This document shows, piece after piece, positions 55,345 through 64,000 of a stretch of DNA of 64,000 bases; positions within the stretch are counted from its first letter, which is position 1; every line of letters begins with the position of its first letter. Source of the stretch: Anthoceros angustus (Eukaryota; Streptophyta; Anthocerotopsida; Anthocerotales; Anthocerotaceae). The notes beneath the pieces were generated by a model. The model was not told where the DNA came from and did not search any database. It saw nothing but the letters and a program-made list of their open reading frames with translations. The position numbers and the translations under genes are program-made. The DNA is taken from contig MU008173.1 of NCBI GenBank assembly GCA_010909165.1, positions 62,001 to 126,000 on the forward strand. The letters are read 5' to 3'.

Positions 55345-58300
55345 GGCTCGATCCCGGGATGCGTGTTGCGGTCCGAGGTGGAGAAGAACTCACACGTCCC
55401 GTATATGCTATGTTCCCCGACTTCGAGAACGAACCTCTACTCGCCATAGATAGAAGCCCGTCTGGAAGGAGGAAAGTTGGTGTCGGTGGTGGAGTCGAGC
55501 CTTGTAGAGGATTGTTCACTACTATTTCCAGCGAAGATGCGGGACGCCTAATGCAGATGAGGACAATGTCTTCAGACACCCCAACCATTGAGAAGTTTGG
55601 ACCGGGCGATCTGCGTCACTTTCCATCCAAGCCTTTGGCGATACCTTTCGACCTAGCGATGTGGGCTTCCGTATGCAAACGCCGGGCTAGTGTCTTTGAG
55701 GAAAAGTGAAGGCGATTATGGGAGAGGATTTCAAAGCCTTGTTGCAACAAATTGTGCATCCGCAAGTTCACAAAGAAGCTTTTCATGAACAGCAGTGCAG
55801 TTTGAGAATGGGCACGAGCAAGAGACATTTTTGCAATCATGCGGCGATTTGCAGACAAGGGGTTTTCACCTCATGGGTCGATTCCTATGCAATGTTGTTT
55901 GAAAGCCAAGCGATATCTCTTGCATAGGGTCCGCAAGGACGAGGAGTTGAAGCGGAGGTTATTAACGCACCATGGGGCGCTAATAAGGCCAGCCCTCGTA
56001 CAATCCTCCCATGCTTTGGCTGCAATTGCACGGATGGATGCGACTTTCCTTCACTTGGCGGCGACTCGAATGTGGAGGTATACAATCTACGACACTTTCA
56101 CGAAGCATGAGGTTTGGATACAATACTGAGTGGAATGGAGTCAAAAGGTGAACGCTTTGTGTCGTATGCATATTTCTTGCGGCGTGGGGTCAATTTCAAG
56201 CGGGTGAAGATACCCAAGTCAAATGATTCTCGACTTGTTCCATATCTGTGGTGAAGTTCAACATACTGACACCGATCTTGGAGTTGACCAAGGTAGGCCT
56301 CCTCCCTATTGTGGTGCTGTATGCATGGCATAAAAGCATGTGGAGTAATGGAGGAGTTAGCGTGGATGGGGAGCGGTCGGCGGCGGTGGCTCGATCCCGG
56401 GATGCGTGTTGCGGTCCAGGTGGAGAAGAACTCACTCCAGTCTCGTATGCCCAGCTATGTTCCCCGACTTCGGGGAACGAACCTCTACTCGCCATAGATA
56501 GAAGCCCGTCTGGAAGGAGGAAAGTTGGTGTGCGGTGGAGGCGAGTGCGGCGATTGTTCACTACTATTTCCAGCCGAAGATGCGGGACGCCAATGCGAGA
56601 TGAGGACAATGTCTTCAGACACCCCCACCATTGAGAAGTTTGGACGGGCGATCTGCACTTTCCATCCAAGCCTTTGGCGTACCTTGACCTAGCGATGTGG
56701 GCCTTCCGAGCGGCTAGTGTGTCTTTGAGGAAAAGTGAAGGCGATTCCGTGGGAGAGGATTTAAAGCCTTGTTGCAACAAATTGTGCATCCGCAAGTTCA
56801 CAAAGAAGCTTTTCAGCGTGCGGGTTTACGAGAATGGGCGGACGAGCAAGAGACATTTACGCAATCGCATGCGGCGATTTCGAGGCCACAACAAGGCAGT
56901 TTTCACTCACCTCATGGGTCGATTCCTATGCAATGTTGTTTGAAAGCCTTACGTGTATCTTGCATAGGGTCATAAGACGAGGAGTTGAAGCGGAGGGTTA
57001 TTACAGATGCACCATGGGGCGCTAATAAGGCCAGCCCTCGTGTACAATCCTCCCATGCTTTGGCTGCAATTGCACGGATGGACTTTCCTTCACTTGGCGG
57101 CGCCGAATGTGGAGGTATACAATCTACGACACTTTCACGAAGCATGAGGTTTGGATACAATACAGAGTGGAATGGAGTCAAAAGGTGAACGCTTTGTGTC
57201 GTATGCATATTTCTTGCGGCGTGGGGTCAATTTCAAGCGGGTGAAGATACCCAAGTCAAATGATTCTCGACTTGTTCCATATCTGTGGTGAAGTTCAACA
57301 TACTGACACCGATCTTGGAGTTGACCAAGGTAGGCCTCCTCCCTATTGTGGTGCTGTATGCATGGCATAAAAGCATGTGGAGTAATGGAGGAGTTAGCGT
57401 GGATGGGGAGCGGTCGGCGGCGGTGGCTCGATCCCGGGATGCGTGTTGCAGTCCAGGTGGAGAAGAACTCACACTGCCGTATGCCCAGCTATGTTCCCCG
57501 ACTTGAACCCGAACCTCTACTCGCCATAGATAGAAGCCCGTCTGAAGGAGGAAAGTTGGTGTGCGGTGGATGGGCGCGAGGGATTGTTCACTACTATTTC
57601 CAAAGATCAAGATGCGGGACGCCCAATGCAGATGAGGACAATGTCTTCAGACACCCCAACCATTGAGAAGTTTGGACCGGCCGATCCGCCACTTTCCATC
57701 CAAGCCTTTGGCGATACCTTAATTAGCATGTGGGCTTCCGTGTGCGCAGAGCGGCTAGTGTGTCTTTGAGGAAAAGTGAAGGCGATTCCGTGGGAGAGGA
57801 TTTCAAAGCCTTGTTGCAACAAATTGTGCATCCGCAAGTTCACAAAGAAGCTTTTCATGAGCAACGTGTGTTTCGAGAATGGGCACCCGAGCAAGAGACA
57901 TTTGCATCACAGCGGCCCGATTTCGGTGCCACAACAAGGATGTTTTCACTCACCTCATGGGTCGATTCCTATGCAATGTTGTTTGAAAGCCTTCCGACGG
58001 TATATCGTATAGGGTCCGCAAGGTACGAGGAGTTGAAGCGGAGGTTATTCAACGCACCATGGGGCGCTAATAAGGCCAGCCCTCGTGTACAATCCTCCCA
58101 TGCTTTGGCTGCAATTGCCTGGATGGATGCCACTTTCCTTCACTTGGCCGAGCGACTACCGAATGTGGAGGTATACAATCTACCAGACACTTTCACAAAG
58201 CATGAGGTTTGGATACAATACAGGAGTGGAATGGAGTCGAAAGGTGAACGCTTTGTGTCGTATGCATATTTCTTGCAACTGTGGGGTCAGAATTTCAAGC

Positions 58301-58480
58301 GGGTGAAGATACGTACCCAAGTCAAATAGATTCTCAACTTGTTCCATATGCGCGGGGCTGAAGTTCAACATACGGAGCACCGATGCCGGAATTGACCAAG
58401 GTAGGCCTCCTCCCCAGCTATTGCGGTCTGTCTGTATGCATGGCATAAAAGCATGTGGAGTAATGGAGGAGTTAGCGGAT
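55345..58480 (+). pseudogene. DUF7869-type element, N-terminal region in three tandem copies
   Basis: Units start at about 55345, 56388 and 57426, each with CTCGATCCCGGGATGCGTGT, and are about 1.04 kb. The third is the best preserved: 57730-58329 is a 199-codon open frame (EDFKALLQQIVHPQVHKEAF, SLTSWVDSYAMLFESLPTVY, HALAAIAWMDATFLHLAERL, RFVSYAYFLQLWGQNFKRVK). A C-x2-C-bearing segment (CSICAG-like) follows in another frame near 58345. This pattern precedes DUF7869 in mobile-element-like proteins. The C-terminal domain follows at 59.2 kb on the same strand. Units 1 and 2 are frame-broken by small indels at matching positions. Confidence 0.6.
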
Positions 58481-58489
58481 GTAGCCATC

Positions 58490-58800
58490 GGGTAATGGCG
58501 CGTGAGTCGCCGGGGCGCCCGACACGTTGCTATGCAGGTGATCGAGCCCTCCACCGCAGAAAAAGGAGCCGGCATGGCGGCACCATATTGTCTCGGTGAA
58601 GGGGCACGCATGGCGGCGCCCTCAAATGTCCGCCCTCCCGTTTTGTGCCGTGGAGGGCTCGGATGGCCTTCAATGGCGAATGAGGCGCGGCGCCGGCGCC
58701 TCTTGTGAGGCGGCCATGGCGGCGCCATGCACTCCACCCGAGGGCGCCCGGCATGCGCCCCAAATGTGGAGTGCATAGCATGGCGGCGCCCCCAAGGCCC
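58490..58800. repeat. GC-rich block with CATGGCGGCGCC motifs
   Basis: Short repeated CATGGCGGCGCC / GGCATGCG words, compositionally like the blocks at 24345-24790 and 25570-25980. It sits between the N- and C-terminal parts of the DUF7869-type element. Confidence 0.65.
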
Positions 58801-59249
58801 TAAAGCGCGGTGAACTACGGGTGCTTTGTTGTGTCTGAGGAAGCTTGCGCCTCTTTGCACCGGTGCTGCATGCCGCGCCTCCAAGCTACTTATAAGGTTC
58901 ACTCCAGGTGATGGAAGGGGCATGTTCGTGGTCGGGGAATGCATGGGTTGGGTTCTTGGTAACTTCTGCGGGGCTGTCGGATTGTATGCAAACTGTCACT
59001 ATGCATTTGGCGTGGAATAATAGGCAGTATGCGTATGTCCTAGTTTCGATCTCGGTTTCAATGCACGACACTCGTCTTCCCAAATAGCTGCTGTATTCAA
59101 TAGTTATTGAATTTGGTGCCCACAAGTCGACAATGGTGTTCCATGACATACGACTATGTATCAAGAGGCACTCAACAAGCATCGGATACGATTGATGGAG
59201 GAACGGAAGAAGTTAAGCATCGGTCGAAATCGTACAAGGAGCGAAATAT

Positions 59250-60690
59250 ATGTTGTTATCTATCGGCGGCATGGACGAGAAAAAACTTCTGCCGCATATT
59301 TTGCGGTGGCCAAAGGACTTGAAGGAGGATAGTCGGATCACGGTGCATGTTGTTGGATGCATGATACATAATTACACGTTCGAGGCGGGCGTATCGCATT
59401 ATGCCAATCTCGTGAATGATGCAAATTTAACAATAACTATTATCCGGGCGTTATACACACGTATGAAGGATACTTCCCAAAGTCTTATACGCATTTGGAC
59501 AATACATGCCGAGAGAACAAGAACCAGCTTCTATTTGCGTGCTTGAACATGCTCGTTGAACTCGGGACGTTCGAGAAGGTGAAGGTTGGATTCCTCCTCG
59601 TGGGGCATACGCGACCAAGTGGATCAAATGTTTTCATGTTTTCTAAGCATTTAAAACATAAGGAGGCCGGACATTGCCAACTATGGAGGACATATTGAAG
59701 TCCTCGTTCACCGAATCCAGGTGAAAGTGTTGTGAGGTGGCGACTTCCGGACATACGTATGGCCATTACAATTAGTGAGCGCGGCCGGAAGTATACTGCG
59801 GTTGAAGTTGAACAACCTTTCATTTCAGCACCAGTTCAAAATCACCCGCGAGGACAAAGTTGGACGGGGAAAGGTTACCGTTATTCGCTGTAAGCAATAC
59901 TCCACTTCCCCTTGTGGGAATCAAGATGGGCTCGACTTTTGTTCCGGACACCGTCATCGGGCCCGCTCCTTTGATGGCATTTTGGCGAAGGACAAGAAAG
60001 CTAGTGATGGTGGTTTGACCGCGTGAAGGCGTGGATCACTTGAAAAAGGACTGGTGAAGCACATATTTGACTGTGGAGGAAGAATGGTGGATGGATTTGG
60101 AATGATCAACACGAAATCGCAAATATTGTGGATCATAACATTGGGCTTGTTACGCAAAACCCACGGAGATGGTATGCGATAGGGCTGCCCGTCCCCCTTT
60201 GCACATACGGAAGAAAATTTGTCTTGGACGAGGCTCTTTTGCGTGACATACCACAGGACATGTATCTAGGGGCCTACCAAACTATTGAACGCCAAGAAGA
60301 GGTGGCAAGAAGGATGGATGGCGATATTATGGAGATACTGAGAAAGGAATGTTTATTGTGACACATGCGAGGGTGACACACAATAGGCGTTGGTAGCGAA
60401 GGTTGTAAGTGTGCACCTTGGGGCCCAGAACCGTATTGCTTGTTGGTGGTGGCTGAGCACACGGATGCTTATGAGGGCAAGTATGTTGGAGAATTTTTCA
60501 AAGGTAACGACAATGGACCACCGCCAAAAGGTCGTGGAAAGTGCAAAGGGCCCCAACATCCAAAAGGTTTTGTCGAAAACCATTATTATATACTACGGGT
60601 TTCACTCACTTCAGGAAACATCATGCGCGGATAAAGCTATAAAGGAAAAGTTGAGTGCGCTCGTCCTCACATTCAACCAAACACTTGGAT
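59250..60690 (+). pseudogene. DUF7869-type element, C-terminal region
   Basis: Plus-strand segments: GMDEKKLLPHILRWPKDLKE and VVGCMIHNYTFEAGVSHYAN with DANLTITIIRALYTRMK (59265-59470); DNTCRENKNQLLFACLNMLV with EKVKVGFLLVGHTRPSGSNV (59495-59630); SFQHQFKITREDKVGRGK (59820-59875, matching the minus-strand element at 30.6 kb); and a C-terminal part with VGEFFKGNDNGPPPKGRGKC and HPKGFVENHYYILRVS (60490-60610). Frames change at 59490 and later. It belongs with 55345-58480. Likely encoded by a DNA-type mobile element; mechanism unknown. Confidence 0.62.
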
Positions 60691-60699
60691 GAGGCAATG

Positions 60700-61630
60700 G
60701 AGAGTGATGAAGATGGAGATGAGGCACTGTGGACGGGGCGTCTCGATTCGTGAAGAGTAATGACATGTGCTAAGCAACGAAATAACAAGGGAACCTTATG
60801 TTTATCCCTAATTTCTCTTCATGGCATAGGGTTTGAAAGTCGGACACGAGTTATCGGCATAAGTTTCATGTTCTTGTCATACATTGTTTTTAAGACATGC
60901 AGACCACCATGCCGATGAGTACATCTTAAATGTCACCTTGTAGCGTCTACCATGTTTTGGCATGCAATACGCGCAATACATGATTACACAATTGCACTAG
61001 TCATAAACATTTGCCGTTATAGGCGATGAATGGTGATGGCGGACATGGGTGCTTGTGCTCCACTTTCCACCCTCTAGGCGCCATATGCTCCCATATCGTG
61101 TTCGTTTCCGCCATTATAACAGACAACAGCGTTCATGCGCGCCGTAGAGCCACGGCAAAGGCGCATGCCTGCCATGCCACACCCAATCGCCGCATACATT
61201 TTGGTGATATGACAACCTCTACAAAACCCATACCATAGTTGTCTCCATGTGTCTCCATGTGATTTTAAATGCAATGATTTCTGTTCTTGGCCACAATGAT
61301 TGCAACACAAGCCACAAAACTCGAGCGACTTTTTCCCCTGAGGGGAGAGAACATGGGTACTTTTCGTGAAGCGCATGATAAGCGGAGAGCACCGTTTTCC
61401 GAGCGTGGTTAGCTGGCACAATTCGTGATGTTCACCCTTATTTTACATCGTTTTGCACCTACTCCCAAACATGCCGTTTTGATAAACCATCTTAAACCCG
61501 GATCCACGTATATAGACCCCTGCAGCCGCTTCATGTATATTCAGCCGCTTCAAATATTATGCTGTTCTATATATGTATGCATAACACACCATTTTGAATG
61601 TATAGAACCTGGGAATTACTGTTTTCTCAC
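60700..61630. other. Intergenic; contains the copia 5' LTR end
   Basis: No clear gene. The last part (about 61440-61631) is probably the 3' portion of a copia LTR, since a primer-binding site follows immediately. It contains TATATAGACC near 61510 and ends ..TCTCACA. The LTR start could not be placed. Confidence 0.4.
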
Positions 61631-61631
61631 A

Positions 61632-61643
61632 TGATATCAGAGC
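61632..61643 (+). promoter_or_regulatory. Copia primer-binding site (initiator tRNA-Met type)
   Basis: TGATATCAGAGC differs at one base from TGGTATCAGAGC, the standard plant copia site complementary to the 3' end of initiator tRNA-Met. It directly follows the LTR-like end and lies about 190 bp before the gag ATG. Confidence 0.8.
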
Positions 61644-61836
61644 ATGGTTCAGGAGAAAAGTAAAGTACTTTGCACCACCCTGTGTGGAACTGTTGCCACT
61701 TGTCTTCTATTGCATTGTTTGTAGTTATGCAGACTAAGTGTCTGTGAAAGCTCGTTTGCAATTTCGTGAAGCTTGGTAGTAGTTTTGGTGCGAGGAACTT
61801 TTGTTTTGTCTTTGCATAGCTTTCAAAGGTGTGCAT

Positions 61837-62650
61837 ATGGAGACTACTCGTCAAGTGGAGAAGTTTAATGGCAGGAACTTCACATTATGGAAGTTGAAGC
61901 TAAAATCTCTTCTCATTGACAGGATTGTGGAAGTTTGTGGAAAATGGACTTCCGGATGGCGCTTCGAAAAGGATATGACAAGGATGCGAAAGCCTTGGCT
62001 AATATTATCTGAATGTGTCGATGACATTCTCTCACAATTGAGCGAGTGTGTCTCTTCGGGGATGCATGGAAAATTCTTTGCTGGCGTCTGAGAAGAAGAG
62101 CATTGTGAGCGAAATCTGCTGGAAAGTCAATTCTCCAACTTCAAGATGGTTGAGGCGACCATTCAACAACATGTCAACAAGTTGAAAAGCTTGGTTGATC
62201 AAATGAGGGAGGAGATCAAACCTTGAGGGTAAGGTGATCACTGTCTTGAGTAGTTTGCCACCATCATGTAGGCAATTTTTGTTGTCTTATAGGGCATCCG
62301 TGGCGATGCGTCAAGTGACAATCAACCAACCTTTGATGAGGTGGTTAGATTACTCCTACAAGAGGAGCTTGATGGTTCTTTCCGGACACAAGGCAACGAA
62401 GGCTTGGCACTCTTCTCCAAGAAGGGCACATCACGGTGGAAGACCAAGCCAAGTCTCTAGAAGGGACAAAGGATACAGATGCAAAGAGAAAGGTGAAAGG
62501 CTTTTGTTATTATTGCAGGAAGCCCAATCACCACGCAAAGGATCAGAAATAAGATTGGCGAGACTTGAAGAAGGAAATCATCCCAAGCTAATCAAGTCGT
62601 GAGAAGGACCAAGAACACATCTTCGCGTGCTTCACCGAAAGAGATCAAGC
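61837..62650 (+). pseudogene. Copia gag
   Basis: The ATG at 61837 gives METTRQVEKFNGRNFTLWKL, the usual copia gag opening (F-x-G-x-N-(F/Y)-x-x-W). Later text in shifting frames: VITVLSSLPPSCRQFLLSYR (about 62235-62295) and a zinc-knuckle remnant with C-Y-Y-C...H near 62500. Several stops and shifts. Confidence 0.75.
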
Positions 62651-63003
62651 GACTTCATCAAAGAAGGATGAGAGTTTGTACCTTGACTCGGTGCATCCCA
62701 AGATTTCGCTTATAACCTTCCTTGGTTCTCAAGCTACGAGGTATTGCGGAGGGCATACGGTGGCGCTTGGTGACAATAGGTCACATGACATCAAGGGAAG
62801 AGGAGTGTTACGAGTCCATCTTCCGGAGGACAACACAGTATTAAGGTGCATCATGTGCCTCATCTTGCGAGGAATCTTCTTTCCGCAAAATTGCCGATGC
62901 AGTCATGAGGTTGTGTTCAATTCCAAAGGATTTGGATCCAATGAAAGCAGCTGAGTTATCAAATGCTAAAGTGATTGCTAGGGGCGTCCGAAGAGGAAAT
63001 TTG

Positions 63004-63806
63004 TACAAGTTGTGTGCTTCTGTGGGAAGGCAAACTTGCACCTTTATGGACAGCTCACAAAATAGCATTGGATCTATTGATTTATGGCATCAACGTTTGG
63101 GGCACATTGGTGTCGACAATATCAGGTTGATGAAGAACCAACATATGGTTATAGGCTTGGATTTGAAAGAAGTGGGTGAGCTGCAATTATGCCAAGGGTG
63201 CATAATGGGAAAGCTACACTGAACTAAGCTCCCAAAGATTGCAGCGCGACGAGCAAAGATGGTGCTAGAGTTGGTACACACGGATGTGTGTGGTGCAATG
63301 AAAAATCCCACTCATGGCGGAGCCCGCTACATTCTGGTGTTTGTGGATGATTTCACTAAGAAGACCTGGACATATCTTGTGAAGGAGAAATCCCAGGTAT
63401 TTACACTTTTCAAGGAATGGAAAGCCATAGTGGAGAACGCAAGTGGACTCCGTTTGAAGACTTTGCGTAGTGACAACGGAGGTGAATACATCTCCACTGA
63501 CTTCCAACGCTTTTGCAAGGAGCATGGAATTGGGAGGCAACTAACCATCCCTCACACACCGGAGCAAAATGAAGTGGCGGAGCGCAAACTTAAGAGTCTG
63601 GTGGAGGCAGCTAAATGCATGTTACATCATAGTGGCTTGAAGTACGTGAGGTGTTGTTACAAAGAACCTATGTTTTGAATCGAGTTCCAACCAAAGGTAT
63701 TATTGGAATGACCCCGGAGGAAGTGTGGTCTGGCGTCAAGCCCGACAGAAGCCTTTTGAGGATTTTTGGTTCAGTGATCTATGCTCAATTCGAGGTACCT
63801 CTTTGA
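63004..63806 (+). pseudogene. Copia integrase with intact D,D-35-E triad
   Basis: The zinc-binding GAG-pre-integrase part (LWHQRLGHIGVDNIRLMK, CQGCIMGKLH) ends in a TGA at about 63221. The core then reads openly from 63259: HTDVCGAM with Asp at 63283-63285, LRSDNGGEYIS with Asp at 63472-63474, and EQNEVAERKLK with Glu at 63580-63582. The spacing between the second Asp and Glu is exactly 35 residues. One frameshift near 63670 precedes LNRVPTKGIIGMTPEEVWSG. It inserts the element cDNA into host DNA; as written it is interrupted. Confidence 0.85.
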
Positions 63807-64000
63807 GGAATGATTAGCCCAGCTACAGTTGCTAGCATGAAGCAAGAGGAAATTCATGCTAGATGACAGTGAACTGTCAGGCGGACTGCAATATGCCAGA
63901 GGAAAGATTTGAGTGAGGTTCAGATGTGTTTGAAGCGGACTAGATATCAGGGAAGCAATTTATTGACCTCAGAAAATGAGCATGATCAGGGGAAAGGTTC
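63807..64000 (+). pseudogene. E(z)-gene-derived fragment running off the window end
   Basis: The sequence after the copia break matches, in opposite orientation, the upstream segment of the E(z) fragments at 8.3, 12.3 and 20.7 kb. Its plus strand reads EVQMCLKRTRYQGSNLLTSE with NEHDQGKG. The gene would continue rightward beyond 64000, so SANT/CXC regions may lie outside the window. Confidence 0.6.

Larger units (their letters stand above)
61632..63806 (+). mobile_element. Ty1/copia retroelement, 3'-truncated
   Basis: Order: primer-binding site, gag, protease region, GAG-pre-integrase, integrase. Homology ends at about 63806, so RT, RNase H and the 3' LTR are absent. The following sequence is E(z)-related. 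Integrase before RT (inferred from what remains) and the primer-binding site define copia. Confidence 0.85.

Overview
The window is nuclear DNA of a land plant, most likely a bryophyte (moss-like). This is an inference from protein resemblance: an intronless F-box/kelch-type gene, HSP70-12 (HSPA12)-like genes, plant-type E(z)/CURLY LEAF fragments, a CACTA TNP2-type transposase, DUF7869-type elements, and Ty1/copia and Ty3/gypsy retroelements. Nothing is organised as bacterial operons. No rRNA, tRNA or CRISPR locus was seen. Only one gene looks intact: an F-box protein at 16791-18059 (+). Everything else recognisable is repeated, fragmentary or frame-broken.

Layout. (1) 1.25-15.3 kb: six HSPA12-like HSP70 copies. 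Two are direct tandem copies (minus strand, 1.27-5.83 kb). Two head-to-head pairs follow (7.1-10.75 kb and 12.5-15.3 kb). They are interleaved with pieces of a Polycomb E(z)/CLF-type histone methyltransferase gene (SANT and CXC regions). (2) 16.1-18.1 kb: a palindrome, then the F-box gene. (3) 18-29 kb: AT-rich intergenic DNA, another E(z) fragment, a double hairpin, and an unidentified transposon-like ORF set with a 1.2-kb tandem duplication and very GC-rich repeat blocks. (4) 29-32.3 kb: a minus-strand DUF7869-type element with a 1-kb tandem duplication. (5) About 32.7-42.1 kb: a minus-strand Ty3/gypsy-type element in the order gag - protease - cytosine-C5 DNA methyltransferase - reverse transcriptase - RNase H - integrase - PHD finger. 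Its gag/protease part is tandemly duplicated. (6) 43-49.5 kb: unidentified ORFs, then a plus-strand CACTA TNP2-like transposase with a subterminal repeat field. (7) 49.5-55 kb: minisatellites and unidentified ORFs. (8) 55.3-60.7 kb: a plus-strand DUF7869-type element whose N-terminal region is triplicated. (9) 61.6-63.8 kb: a Ty1/copia element with primer-binding site, gag and integrase, cut off and joined to E(z)-related sequence running off the window end.

Two observations stand out. First, the gypsy element carries its own DNA methyltransferase domain, with motifs IV, VI, VIII, IX and X readable, and a PHD finger behind its integrase, so one element once encoded both a DNA-methylation writer and a possible histone reader. 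Second, near-identical tandem copies of several unrelated elements differ mainly by 1-6-nt indels concentrated at CAG/CTG/CCG (CHG) sites. This could be real, but it fits systematic consensus errors at CHG-methylated cytosines in a nanopore-based assembly at least as well. That would also explain why transposons and HSP70 copies are frame-broken while the F-box gene reads cleanly. Frameshift-based pseudogene calls here should therefore be treated as provisional.
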